Below are positions 40,483 to 54,851 of a stretch of DNA of 64,000 nt, one piece after another. The position numbers and the translations under genes are program-made. The notes beneath the pieces were generated by a model, which was not told the origin of the DNA, searched no databases, and saw only the letters and a program-made list of their open reading frames with translations. Position 1 is the first letter of the stretch. The number at the start of each line of letters is the position of its first letter. The stretch comes from Micromonospora kangleipakensis (GTDB lineage: Bacteria > Actinomycetota > Actinomycetes > Mycobacteriales > Micromonosporaceae), in the NCBI RefSeq assembly GCF_004217615.1, contig NZ_SHLD01000001.1:4030001-4094000 (forward strand). Reading direction: 5' to 3'.

Positions 40483-40630
40483 GTGGCCAGGAACGCGTCA
40501 GCGCCCGCCAGCATCTCCTCGGGAGTCTCCTCGGCGGGTGGTGGCCGCAGCCGGGTATGACCACGCTCTGCACATCGTCTGCGGCGAGCTTCATCGTGTT
40601 CCCGACCAGTTTTGACAGACCCACCCGCCC
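40483..40630 (-). pseudogene. Alpha/beta hydrolase C-terminal remnant
   Basis: The codons for VGNTMKLAADDVQSVVIPGC and GHHPP carry the catalytic-His region of an alpha/beta hydrolase related to the gene at 35965 (there EAMKLLADDVQTAVIPNSGH). One base is missing after HHPP; homology continues in the next frame as EETPEEMLAGADAFLATCRN then stop. Nothing of the N-terminal part is left. It directly follows the second FMN reductase gene. Confidence 0.75.
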
Positions 40631-40642
40631 CCCGCCCCCCGG

Positions 40643-41233
40643 CTACGTACCGGACTGGGGAGTCGCCATCGTCGTGCCAGCTCGCAGGGTTGCCAACGCG
40701 CCGCTCCAGGCCCCCAACTGGTCGAGCATCGTGTTCACCGCATCCACCTGGTGAGCACCGGGCTTGAAGACGCTGAAGTTCTCGAAGTCGGTGAAGAGCG
40801 AGAGTGCCACCTGCGCCCGTACGTCCGCCATCTGCAACTCGGCCACCACCAGGCGCAGGTGCTCCACGGCGCGGGTGCCGCCGACGCTGCCGTAGCTGAC
40901 GAACCCGGCCGCTTTGTTGTTCCACTCGGCGTAGAGGAAGTCGATCGCGTTCTTCAGCGCCCCGGACGTGGAGTGGTTGTACTCCGGCGTCACGAAGACG
41001 TACCCGTCGTACGAGGCGATCTTTTCGGCCCATCGCAGGGTGTGTGGCTGGGTGTACTGCCCGAGCGACGGTGGCGCCATCTCGTCGAGATGCGGCAGGT
41101 TGAAGTCCTTGAGGTCGACTAGTTCGTACTCGGCGTCGCCGCGCTTGCTGGCGATGTCGTGCACCCAGCGGGCCACCGTCTCCCCGTTCCGGCCGGGACG
41201 GGTGCTGCCGATGATGATGCCGATTCTGGTCAT
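40643..41233 (-). CDS. NADPH-dependent FMN reductase (copy 2)
   Basis: A 196-residue flavodoxin-like reductase, very similar to copy 1 at 30027: IGIIIGSTRPGRNGETVARW, an identical TPEYNHSTSGALKNAIDFLY block, YGSVGGTRAVEHLRL and SLFTDFENFSVFKP. It has a slightly longer tail (GTTMATPQSGT). ATG 41233. No regulator is adjacent and the genes downstream are remnants, so it may be the surviving member of a duplicated redox block. Confidence 0.92.
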   Translation of the reverse strand: MTRIGIIIGSTRPGRNGETVARWVHDIASKRGDAEYELVDLKDFNLPHLDEMAPPSLGQYTQPHTLRWAEKIASYDGYVFVTPEYNHSTSGALKNAIDFLYAEWNNKAAGFVSYGSVGGTRAVEHLRLVVAELQMADVRAQVALSLFTDFENFSVFKPGAHQVDAVNTMLDQLGAWSGALATLRAGTTMATPQSGT

Positions 41234-41496
41234 TGCCGCCCTTTTCTTCCGGGACCCCACGCGTGGGAGCGGGAGTCGTCGGCGGTTACCCCACCTGCGT
41301 GGTTTCGAACGGGCATACGGTGTTCCGGTTCCGGGCCATGTGCTGTGGAGGCGTAGGTGCTCCCGAGGGCAGTTGGAGGTCGCGCGGAATGGTTGGTGAT
41401 CATCGGCGGCGGGTGGGGCGGCGGTCCCACCGGTAGAGGAGCGGTTCGAGGCGTCGGCAACGGGTAGACGGCGGTCTGGTCGAGAGGAGGATCCAG

Positions 41497-41901
41497 GTGG
41501 TCTACGAGGATTTTGTTGAGGCAGTGGCCAGGCGGACAGGGGTGTCGGCCGAGCAGGCGGAGACGATAGCCCGGGCGACGTTGGAGACGTTGGCAGATCG
41601 GATCAGCGGAGGCGAGGCGAATGATCTCGCCGATCAGCTTCCCGAAGGGCTTGACGATCCCCTGCGCAAGACTCGGGAACACCCCGAGTCGTTCGGGCTC
41701 GGGGAGTTCGTTCAGCGGGTGACGGCACGCGCCGGCGTCGACGGTGTGCTCGCCAGTGCCGGCGTCCGCGCGGTGCTCACCACACTGCGTGAGGCTGTCC
41801 CGGCTGAGGAGTTCCAGGACATGGTGGCTCAACTCTCGAAGGACTTCTGGCGGGTGGTCGAACCGGTGGGCCTCCGTCCCGGTGAACGACGGGCCCGCTA
41901 G
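41497..41901 (+). CDS. DUF2267 protein
   Basis: A 134-residue helical protein with the DUF2267 pattern: YEDFVEAVARRTGVSAEQAE, ATLETLADRISGGEANDLAD QLP, and EFVQRVTARAGVDG followed by AVLTTLREAVPAEEFQDMVA QLSKDF. Two copies of a roughly 60-residue helical repeat are visible. Found often in actinomycetes near stress genes; function unknown. GTG 41497 has GAGAGGAGG upstream. The 263 bp before it hold no gene. Confidence 0.88.
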   Translation: MVYEDFVEAVARRTGVSAEQAETIARATLETLADRISGGEANDLADQLPEGLDDPLRKTREHPESFGLGEFVQRVTARAGVDGVLASAGVRAVLTTLREAVPAEEFQDMVAQLSKDFWRVVEPVGLRPGERRAR

Positions 41902-42096
41902 TGGTCGTCACACGCGTGACAAACCCGCCGCCTGCTACCGCACGATGGACAGGGCGCGCCAGGGACGCGCGGACAGCGGCAGGTGAACGTACCTGATCTT
42001 GGTTGGCACGCGACCGACGTCGTGTGCGGATGTCTGCCGCGGTGTTCCGGCAGGTGCTCGCGGAGACCGGGGCGCGGGAGGTGCCACCATGAGCCG

Positions 42097-42951
42097 GTGA
42101 AGATCTTGTCCATCCAGTCCTCCGTCGCCTACGGTCATGTCGGCAACTCCGCTGCCGTCTTCCCCCTGCAGCGGCTGGGCCACGAGGTCTGGCCGGTGCT
42201 TACCGTCCATTTCTCCAACCACACCGGTTACGGCGCGTGGCGCGGGCCGCTACTGGCGCCGGCCGACGTTGCCGAGGTGATCGCGGGCATCGAGGATCGT
42301 GGGGTCCTCGGGAACGCCGACGCGGTGCTGTCGGGCTACCAGGGCGACCCGGCGATGGGCACGGTGATCCTCGACGCGGTGGAGAAGGTGAAGGCGGCCA
42401 ACCCGGATGCGGTGTACTGCTGCGACCCAGTGATGGGCGACGTCGGCCGCGGCATGTTCGTACGGCCGGGAATCCCCGAGTACATGCGGGACACGGTGGT
42501 CCCGCGCGCGGACATCGTCACTCCGAATCAGTTCGAGTTGGAGTTCCTCGCGGGCCGTGCGACGGACTCGCCGAAGGAGTTGCTGGAGGCGGTCGACGTC
42601 GTGCGCGGGATGGGGCCGCGGCACGTTCTGGTCACCAGCGTGCTGCACGGTGACGTCCCTGACGGGTCGCTGGAGATGGTGGCCGTATCGGACGAGGGCG
42701 CTTGGGCGGTGACCACGCCGCTGCTGCCGATCAGCCCGAATGGCGCCGGCGACGTCACGGCGGCGTTGTATCTCGCGCACCTGTTGACGACCGGCTCGCC
42801 CGCCAGGGCGCTGGAGCATACCGCCGCCTCCATCTTCGCCGTTCTTGAGGCGACTCTCGCGGCAGGCACCCGCGAGATCCAGCTGATCGCCGCCCAGGAC
42901 GCGATCGCTGACCCGCCAAAGAGGTTCGCCGCCAAACCGTACGCCGCGTAG
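42097..42951 (+). CDS. pdxY: Pyridoxal kinase
   Basis: A 284-residue PdxY/PdxK-type ribokinase-fold enzyme: VKILSIQSSVAYGHVGNSAA with the substrate-binding SSVAYGHVGN, LSGYQGDPAMGT, YCCDPVMGDVGRGMFV and the C-terminal ATP/anion hole SPNGAGDVTAALYLAHL with catalytic Asp. It phosphorylates pyridoxal to PLP in the salvage route. GTG 42097 starts it; a three-codon ORF (ATG 42089, Met-Ser-Arg) ends in a TGA that overlaps this GTG and has GGGAGG in front, so re-initiation may drive translation. Confidence 0.93.
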   Translation: MKILSIQSSVAYGHVGNSAAVFPLQRLGHEVWPVLTVHFSNHTGYGAWRGPLLAPADVAEVIAGIEDRGVLGNADAVLSGYQGDPAMGTVILDAVEKVKAANPDAVYCCDPVMGDVGRGMFVRPGIPEYMRDTVVPRADIVTPNQFELEFLAGRATDSPKELLEAVDVVRGMGPRHVLVTSVLHGDVPDGSLEMVAVSDEGAWAVTTPLLPISPNGAGDVTAALYLAHLLTTGSPARALEHTAASIFAVLEATLAAGTREIQLIAAQDAIADPPKRFAAKPYAA

Positions 42952-43087
42952 CGGCTGCGTCGGGCGGCGTTGTCGGCCTCGGGGGTGGTAGAAGGCGGGG
43001 CGGGCGGTACTGCCACGGCTGATCGGGTCGCTGTGGGGTTGGGAGCGGGGAGCACGTTGGGAGCAGCCGGGTGTACTGAACGGCCTT

Positions 43088-43225
43088 GAACTGCACCCAA
43101 CGGCACAGAACTGCGTCCAACGGCACCCGCCCCTCCAGTGGTCTTCCGTTCCTGCAGGTCAGATCAGGTGCGGCGTCCTGCTTCACACAACTGCACTCAA
43201 CGGCAGCGAACAGCAGTCAACGACG
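43088..43225 (+). repeat. Four imperfect copies of an AACTGCACYCAACGGCA motif
   Basis: Copies: GAACTGCACCCAACGGCAC at 43088 and GAACTGCGTCCAACGGCAC at 43108 (20-bp period), then AACTGCACTCAACGGCA at 43189 and the weaker GAACAGCAGTCAACGACG at 43208 (again about 20-bp period). A related CTGCGCCCAA lies near 40263. The paired 20-bp spacing, two helical turns, fits protein-binding iterons. Confidence 0.65.
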
Positions 43226-43716
43226 CTCCATGTCGCCTGATAGGGGAGTATTCGCAGGTCAGAGCGGTAAGGGCTTAGCAGCCGCGCGGGCCTTGCACGT
43301 GGGCGCAGATTGGGTGCAGCTTGGCGAAGGCCGCGCCCGAAGTTGTCAACAAGGCCGGCTGAGCAGAACGCTCTGACCCGCGATGATGCGGGCGAGCAAG
43401 TTGGTGTGACCTGCCAGGGAGGACCGAAGTGGTCAGGCGGCCCTGCTCCCCGCCTGGCTGGTGCCGACGGTCGTCAGGAGCCCCGCGGCGCCGGCCGTGG
43501 TGGCTTCGCTGCATCGACGTATGACTCTGTGTACTACGAAGCTGCCATTGGTATGGCTCCCGCCAACTGAGACTTCGATCCCACCGGCAACGCCCTGACC
43601 AGCGCCTCCTGCACGGTGAGCTCTTCGACGGTCCCCCCGAAGGCGTCAACATCCGTGGCTCGCCGCTCAGCCTGGCGAAGTATGCCGCAGCGCACTGGGC
43701 GACCAACCCGCCTCCG

Positions 43717-43762
43717 CCGCGATGCTGTGGACGGTCGCTGGCGACCGTCCACAGCATCGCGG
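43717..43762. terminator. Perfect 22-bp-arm palindrome, probable bidirectional terminator
   Basis: Arms of 22 bp (CCGCGATGCTGTGGACGGTC GC and its exact complement) flank a 2-base TG centre. It lies 35 bp beyond the carboxylase stop codon. A run of T is lacking, so it is a GC-type hairpin; a terminator for the carboxylase gene is the simplest reading. Confidence 0.7.
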
Positions 43763-43797
43763 TATTTCATGACGGGGCCTGGCGTGCCCCCGGCCGG

Positions 43798-49263
<5,466 letters not shown>

Positions 49264-49675
49264 CCGATCGACCCCTTCGGTGGACATACGACGTACGCCG
49301 CGAGACGGCGGCCCCCGGCAGTGATCACCTTTCCGCCTGCCGGCTGGTAGCGCCATGTCGTAACCACCGAACCCTACGCGGCACCAGTTGTAGGAACCGA
49401 ACAAAAATTTTTGGCCGTCCGTCCTCAGGTTGGGCCGGTGCGAAACGGCAGCGGCGGCACTCGTGGCCGCGTCTCGCCTGTGATCGCGAGCGGAGTCGAC
49501 GCGGAGGCTGCGGCCCCCGTGGCCCGAGGCGTCGCCGCCGGGGCGAGCAGGCGCTCCGGGCGCATCCCGATCCGGACCACCCGCGCGTACGAGATCCTCT
49601 ACAGCCTGGCAAGGCGTACGTCCGGCGATCCAGGTCGAGCTCGAACGGCTGCGGCCCAGACTGGCCGGATGACGG
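49264..49675. other. Intergenic 410 bp, nothing supported
   Basis: Upstream region of the carboxylase gene and downstream of the ABC permease gene. It contains an A-rich stretch (ACAAAAATTTTTGG at about 49399-49413), a palindromic AAAAATTTTT core that may belong to the carboxylase promoter. A plus-strand frame (49411-49719) has no family similarity. Confidence 0.45.
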
Positions 49676-50476
49676 TCAGCGGGCGTCGCGGAGCTGGAAC
49701 ACGATCAGCCCCGCGATGACCGCTGCGACGGCGTACAGGGACAGGACGCCGAGCCCCGCCCACGGCCCGATGTGTTCGGCGGCGAGGTTGCGCGTGGACT
49801 GGATGGTCAGCCCGGCGTCCATCGGGGAGAACCGGTGGATGCGGTGCTGCCATCTCGGGTCGCTGACGAACATGGCGACGACCGGCGATCCGTAGAGCAG
49901 TGCCAGCGCTGCCGTGAGCGCACCGGCGGTGTCTCGCAGGAGGAGCCCGAGCCCCGCTCCCAGCAAGGTGACAAGCCCCGTGTAGAGGATCGTACCGATG
50001 GCCGCCCGCCGAGTGAGGTCGTCGGCGAGCGACAGCGCCGGAAAGCCGTGCGCCGCCGTGAACCCGTTGCCGGGCAGCATCGTCCGGCCGGCCGTCAGGG
50101 ACCCGGCAACCGCCAGTACCCCGGTGGCCACCCCGAGGACGGCCAGGACACCGAGCTTGCCCAGCACCACCGGGAACCGGCGTGGTACGGCCACCAGCGT
50201 CGGCTGGATCGTCCGCGTGCTGTACTCCGCTGTCACCGCCAGGACCGCGAGGACCACGATGCCGACCTGGCCGAGGCGTACGCCCGCCAGTGACAGCTTC
50301 GTGAGGTCGACGGCGCAGGGCGACTCGCAGTGGGCGTACTCCAGCGATCCGGTGATGGCGAAACCGAGGCCCACCGTGCCGGCGATGGCGAGCAGCATCA
50401 GCCATCCGGTGCTCGGCAGGGTCCTCAGCTTCGTCCACTCCGCACGGAGAGCGCGGAGGGGGCGCGGCGCCGTCAT
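49676..50476 (-). CDS. ABC transporter permease (ABC-2 type)
   Basis: A 266-residue membrane protein with six hydrophobic segments: RALRAEWTKLRTLPSTGWLM leads into helix 1, then VLAVTAEYSTRTIQPTLVAV PRR, the coupling region typical of actinomycete ABC-2 permeases. ATG 50476 overlaps the stop of the next upstream permease by 4 bp (ATGA), so it is co-translated. With the ATPase at 51978 it forms a heteromeric exporter. Two Cys in HCESPCAVD may form an external disulfide. Confidence 0.88.
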   Translation of the reverse strand: MTAPRPLRALRAEWTKLRTLPSTGWLMLLAIAGTVGLGFAITGSLEYAHCESPCAVDLTKLSLAGVRLGQVGIVVLAVLAVTAEYSTRTIQPTLVAVPRRFPVVLGKLGVLAVLGVATGVLAVAGSLTAGRTMLPGNGFTAAHGFPALSLADDLTRRAAIGTILYTGLVTLLGAGLGLLLRDTAGALTAALALLYGSPVVAMFVSDPRWQHRIHRFSPMDAGLTIQSTRNLAAEHIGPWAGLGVLSLYAVAAVIAGLIVFQLRDAR

Positions 50477-51981
50477 GCGTCGCGCTTCCGCAGCTGCCAC
50501 CAGGCGAGCCCGAGTGTGACAGCGACCCACGCCGCGACCACACCGATCCCGGCCCACGGCCCGATCATGGCCCACGGTTCGGCCAGGGTGATCGTCGGCG
50601 GTTTCGCCCGCTGGGTCGCCATCCCGCCCGCTAGCGTTGTGTACATCAGCCACTTCGGCGAGGTGCCCGGCAGGATCATGCCGACGATCAGCGGTCCGAG
50701 GACCAGAACGATGGTGATTGTGATCGCGGCCGCACTGTGCCGCAGCAGTACGCCGATCGCGAGGCCGACGACGGCGACCCCGGCCATGAACGCGGCGGTC
50801 AGCAGCAGAGCCCGCAGCACTGATTCGTCCGTAAGGGATGGTCGGGGGAAGGCCGGCGACGTGAAGCCCTGCTTGCGCAGGATCGGGATGGCGAGCACGA
50901 ACGACCCGACCGCACCGACCAGCCCCACGAGGAACGAGGTGGTGCCGAGGACGATCGCCTTCGCGGCCAGCACACGGCCCCGGCGCGGAGTCGCGGCGAA
51001 CGTCGTCCGGATCATGCCCCGGCGGTACTCCGACGTGGCGTAGAGGACACCGATCGCGATGAGGGCCATGAGCCCGGCGATGACGCCGATCAGCGCCGTC
51101 TCCACCATGTCGTCATCCGGCGGCTGCGGACCGACCTTGCCCGTGCCCACCACGGTGTAGGTGCCGTCGGCCTCGGTGACCTGGCCGCCGCCGCGTACTC
51201 CGCCCTTCTCGCTGAGTCGATCGGCATCGCCGATCGACTCGCCGTGCCAGGTGCCGCCCGATCCGCGCTGCACATTGTCGAACGCAGCCCGGGCGCTGGT
51301 CGGCCGCCCACCGACCGACGAGCTGCCGCCGCCCCGTGATGCGTACACGGCTGCCGGCGACGAGACGTAGAAGCCGACTTCCACGGTGGACGGCAGGTTC
51401 TTCGGCGTCGCCGTACCGATCTTCTGCCACGCGGCACCGTCGGCCGACTCGTATCCGGTGATCGTGTTGCCCGAGCGCACGAGCCTCAACCATCGGGCCC
51501 CGCTGCTCGCGCTGCCCTTGCGGTCCGCGTCGAAGTCCCATTGCATGTGTACGCCCTGATCGGCGGTCAGCATCACCGAGGCGTATGACGAACCGGGCCG
51601 CGTACCATCCTTGATCATGATTCCGGCCGCGGGCTGGGCGAACGGGCTGGGATCCTCGAGCTTGGTCATCTGGTCGGAGCCCATGCGCACGGCGCGCCGG
51701 TCCGGTTCGGGCGTCAGCGACGCGACTCGCACGGTAAGCGTCGTGTCGCCGGTGATCTGCTGGTGCACGAAGTAGAACGCGTCGGCGACCGGTTCGCCGT
51801 GCGGCCCGCTGACGAAATCGGCGTGCTCGTTGATGTCCGTCTTGTTGCCGGAAGCGGCCAGGTAGCTCAGGCCGATGGTCAGGGCGGCCGCGCCGAGCAG
51901 CGTGATGACCCAGCGGCTCACCGACCGTAGCTTGGTCCACTCGGCCAGCAGCAGCCGGGGGAAGGATTCGCGAGCGGTCAC
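50473..51981 (-). CDS. ABC permease with extracytoplasmic beta-sandwich insert
   Basis: A 502-residue ABC-2-type permease. Helix 1 follows LLLAEWTKLRSVSRWVITLL; then residues about 50-290 form a large polar insert (FYFVHQQITGDTTLTVRVAS, IMIKDGTRPGSSYASVMLTA, GNTITGYESADGAAWQKIG) typical of a concanavalin/DUF1349-like beta-sandwich. Helices resume at VETALIGVIAGLMALIAIGV with the YATSEYRRGMIRTTF segment. GTG 51981 overlaps the TGA of the ATPase gene. The external domain suggests ligand or glycan sensing by the exporter; inference. Confidence 0.88.
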   Translation of the reverse strand: MTARESFPRLLLAEWTKLRSVSRWVITLLGAAALTIGLSYLAASGNKTDINEHADFVSGPHGEPVADAFYFVHQQITGDTTLTVRVASLTPEPDRRAVRMGSDQMTKLEDPSPFAQPAAGIMIKDGTRPGSSYASVMLTADQGVHMQWDFDADRKGSASSGARWLRLVRSGNTITGYESADGAAWQKIGTATPKNLPSTVEVGFYVSSPAAVYASRGGGSSSVGGRPTSARAAFDNVQRGSGGTWHGESIGDADRLSEKGGVRGGGQVTEADGTYTVVGTGKVGPQPPDDDMVETALIGVIAGLMALIAIGVLYATSEYRRGMIRTTFAATPRRGRVLAAKAIVLGTTSFLVGLVGAVGSFVLAIPILRKQGFTSPAFPRPSLTDESVLRALLLTAAFMAGVAVVGLAIGVLLRHSAAAITITIVLVLGPLIVGMILPGTSPKWLMYTTLAGGMATQRAKPPTITLAEPWAMIGPWAGIGVVAAWVAVTLGLAWWQLRKRDA

Positions 51982-52922
51982 CGTACGCTCCCTTTGGTCG
52001 CCGGCGCTCCGGTCTCGGGCGCGAACTCGATGGCGCCGCGCGTCAGGTCCATGTACGCCTCCTCCAGCGAGGCCCGGTGTCGTCGCAGTTCGGAGAACGG
52101 GATGGCGGCCTCGGTCAGCAGCGCCGATACCCGGTCGCCGGGCAGCCCCTCGACGACGACGGTCTCCGGGCCGGCCACGGTGACGGTCGCGCCCCCGTTG
52201 GCGAGCACGGTCGTCGCCTCGGCCCGCTGCGCGGTCGTGACCTCGACGCGGTCCTTGGACGCCGCCGCCAGGAGCTTGGCCACGCTCGTGTCGGCGATCA
52301 GGCGGCCGCGGCCGACCGCGATCAGATGGTCGGCGGTGTCCTCCAGCTCGCCCATCAGGTGGCTGGAGACCAGGACCGCCCGGCCCTCGGCGGCCAGCGA
52401 CCGCATCAGGCCCCGGATCCAGACGATGCCGTCGGGGTCGAGCCCGTTGACCGGCTCGTCGAACATGAGCACCGGCGGATCGCCGAGCAGGGCGGCGGCG
52501 ATGCCCAGCCGCTGCTGCATACCGAGCGAGAAGCCCGCGGCCCGGCGGCGGGCGGCCGAGGCCAGGCCCACCTGGTCGAGCACCTCGGACACCCGGCGCT
52601 TGCCGATACCGTTGCTGTGAGCCAGCCAGAGCAGGTGGTCGCGGGCTCGCCGGCCCGGGTGCAGAGCCGAGGCGTCGAGCAGCGCACCGACCTGTGTCAG
52701 CGGCGTACGCAAGGAGCGGTAGGGGCGGCCGTTGACCAGTGCCTCGCCCTCGTCCGGCGCGTCGAGCCCGAGGATCAGCCGCATCGTGGTGGACTTCCCG
52801 GCGCCGTTGGGCCCGACGAAACCGGTCACCTCGCCGGCCCGGACGGTGAACGACAGCCCGTCCACCGCGACGGTCGTGCGGTAGCGCTTGCGTAGCGCGC
52901 GTACCTCGATCGTGGGTTCCAT
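51978..52922 (-). CDS. ABC transporter ATP-binding protein
   Basis: A 314-residue ATPase: Walker A GPNGAGKST, the signature region FSLGMQQRLGIAAALL, Walker B VLMFDEPVNGLDPDGI and the H-loop SSHLMGELE. The C-terminal segment after about 220 is the extension common in DrrA/CcmA-like exporters. ATG 52922. It is the first gene of ATPase-permease-permease with GTGA and ATGA overlaps, and it diverges from the two-component system at 53059 by 136 bp, a common layout for an exporter under the control of its adjacent sensor. Confidence 0.93.
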   Translation of the reverse strand: MEPTIEVRALRKRYRTTVAVDGLSFTVRAGEVTGFVGPNGAGKSTTMRLILGLDAPDEGEALVNGRPYRSLRTPLTQVGALLDASALHPGRRARDHLLWLAHSNGIGKRRVSEVLDQVGLASAARRRAAGFSLGMQQRLGIAAALLGDPPVLMFDEPVNGLDPDGIVWIRGLMRSLAAEGRAVLVSSHLMGELEDTADHLIAVGRGRLIADTSVAKLLAAASKDRVEVTTAQRAEATTVLANGGATVTVAGPETVVVEGLPGDRVSALLTEAAIPFSELRRHRASLEEAYMDLTRGAIEFAPETGAPATKGSVR

Positions 52923-53058
52923 GGCAGGCAGGTTATGCGGCGGCGACCGGCGGGCGCGTCACGGCGCAGAGGGGTCTTCTGCCGGTGGCCGCCTCCCTCG
53001 TGCGGGGGAGGTCGCGTCCCTGCCGGGGTGGACGACAACGGTGTCCGGGCCGGTCACA

Positions 53059-54189
53059 ATGGCTGGCGTGAAGGGGATGGGGCTGGCCGCAGCCACGGCC
53101 GCCCTCGGTGCCGTGGCGGTGATCGAGGCGGTGGCGGGCGCCTACGACCGGCCGCCGACCGCGATCGCGGCCCTCATCGCTCTCGCGGTGGTCGCCCCCG
53201 TCGCCCTGGTACGGCTCTGGCCCGCGACGGCAGCCGTCCTGTCCGCTCTGGCGGCCTTGTCCGGCTTGATGATCTCCTATCCGGTTACCGTCGCCGGAGT
53301 CACCGCTCTGGCCGTGCTCTGCGGGGTCGCCGGCCGGCTGCGTCCACTGAGGACAACTTGTTCCTTGATCCTGCCGTTTGCCGTGTACGCGGCGGCGCCG
53401 CTGTCGAGCGACCGGCCGGGCGGGAGGTCCTTCGCCCTGATCCTGCTGGCGGTCGCGGCGCTGGCGACGGCTACCGGGGCGACGTTGCAACTGCGGGACG
53501 AGCGGCGCCGCCACCGGGCCACCGAACAGTCGTCGGCAGCATCGCTGATGGAGTACGCCGCCCGCGGCGAACGAGCCCGCATCGCCCGGGAACTCCACGA
53601 TGTGGTGGCGCACCACATCACCATGATCGCCTTGCAGGCCGAGGCGGCCCGGCTCGCGACACCGGGCCTGCCACCGGACGGGGCTCGCCGGCTGACTGCC
53701 ATCGGGGACACCGCGCGTAGCGCGTTGACGGAAATGCGGCGTTTGCTGGGCGTACTCCGGGAGGATGTGGACGCCGAGCCGACGCTTCGCCCTCAACCCG
53801 GGCTCCGCCAGCTCAACGCCCTTCTCGACGAGGTACGCGACGCGGCCATGGGCAGTGGCGTACGCCTGATCGTGAGCGGCTCGGTCGAACCGCTCGACCC
53901 CGGGGTCGAGCTGACGGCGTACCGCATCGTGCAGGAGGCTCTGACCAACGCCCGCCGCCACGCGCCCGGCGCGGCCGTCGACGTCGAGCTGCACTACAGC
54001 GGCGATGACCTCAGCGTGCGGGTTTACGACAACGGCCCCGGCCCGGTCTCGGATGGCGGCCGTGGGCACGGGCTGGCCGGGATGCGGGAACGGGCGGCTA
54101 TGGTCGGTGGCCAGGTCACGGCTGGTGCCGCACCGGGCGCCGGGTTCCTCGTCGAGGCCGTCCTGCCGACGAAGGGAGCTACGACGTGA
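53059..54189 (+). CDS. Membrane sensor histidine kinase (NarL-partner type)
   Basis: A 376-residue kinase with four to five N-terminal membrane helices (to about residue 145), then HisKA_3: ERARIARELHDVVAHHITMI with phospho-acceptor His180, and HATPase_c with EALTNARRHAPG and GRGHGLAGMRERA. ATG 53059 sits so close to a plausible promoter (GTCACAATGG) that the transcript may be leaderless; in-frame ATG 53077 is an alternative. It is coupled to the response regulator by GTGA overlap and diverges from the ABC exporter. Confidence 0.93.
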   Translation: MAGVKGMGLAAATAALGAVAVIEAVAGAYDRPPTAIAALIALAVVAPVALVRLWPATAAVLSALAALSGLMISYPVTVAGVTALAVLCGVAGRLRPLRTTCSLILPFAVYAAAPLSSDRPGGRSFALILLAVAALATATGATLQLRDERRRHRATEQSSAASLMEYAARGERARIARELHDVVAHHITMIALQAEAARLATPGLPPDGARRLTAIGDTARSALTEMRRLLGVLREDVDAEPTLRPQPGLRQLNALLDEVRDAAMGSGVRLIVSGSVEPLDPGVELTAYRIVQEALTNARRHAPGAAVDVELHYSGDDLSVRVYDNGPGPVSDGGRGHGLAGMRERAAMVGGQVTAGAAPGAGFLVEAVLPTKGATT

Positions 54190-54851
54190 CGGCCACCCGC
54201 ATCGTCGTGGTCGACGACCAGGACGTCGTGCGTGCCGCCTTCGAAGTCCTGCTGGCGACCCAGCCCGACTTCGCGGTCGTCGGCTCGGCCGCCGAGGGCG
54301 AGCAGGCCGTGCGGATCTGCCGCGACCTGCGCCCCGACGTCGTCCTCATGGACATCCGCATGCCGGGGATGGACGGCATCGAAGCGACCCGCCGCCTCCT
54401 CACCGACCCCGAGCCGCCTCGGGTGCTGATGCTGACGACGTTCGACCTCGACGAGCACGTGTACGACGCTCTCGGCGCGGGCGCGAGCGGCTTCCTCCTC
54501 AAGGACGCGACCGCCGAGCGCCTCTTCGACGCCGTCCGCATCGTCGCCGCTGGGGAAGCACTGCTCGCCCCGACGGTGACCCGCCGGCTCGTCGCCGAAT
54601 TCGCCAGGATGCACGTACGTCGCCGCGAACCGGATGCGGCGCTCCAAGCGCTCACCGCCCGGGAGACGGAGGTGCTGCGGCTGATCGCCGAGGGGCTGTC
54701 GAACCCCGAGATCGCCGCCCGGCTCGTCGTCGGGGAGGAGACCGTCAAGTCCCACGTCAGCCGGGTGCTCGCCAAGCTCGGCCTGCGCGACCGCACCCAG
54801 GCCGTCGTCGTGGCGTACGAGTCCGGCCTGGTGGTCCCAGGCGACCGGTAA
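54186..54851 (+). CDS. NarL/LuxR-type response regulator
   Basis: A 221-residue regulator: receiver with IVVVDDQDVVRA, phospho-Asp56 in VVLMDIRMPGMDG, switch residue T in LTTFDLDEHVY and Lys in GFLLKDAT; C-terminal LuxR HTH LTARETEVLRLIAEGLSNPE IAARLVVGEETVKSHVSRVL. GTG 54186 overlaps the kinase TGA. It presumably regulates the divergent ABC exporter genes. Confidence 0.95.
   Translation: MTATRIVVVDDQDVVRAAFEVLLATQPDFAVVGSAAEGEQAVRICRDLRPDVVLMDIRMPGMDGIEATRRLLTDPEPPRVLMLTTFDLDEHVYDALGAGASGFLLKDATAERLFDAVRIVAAGEALLAPTVTRRLVAEFARMHVRRREPDAALQALTARETEVLRLIAEGLSNPEIAARLVVGEETVKSHVSRVLAKLGLRDRTQAVVVAYESGLVVPGDR

Larger units (their letters stand above)
42952..43797. other. Non-coding 845 bp with repeats and a large palindrome
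   Basis: No gene could be supported between pdxY and the convergent carboxylase gene. The stretch contains the short repeats at 43088-43225 and the perfect palindrome at 43717-43762. Composition is less GC-rich than the genes around it, and the region could be a decayed or integrative locus, though no integrase or tRNA is present. Confidence 0.5.
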
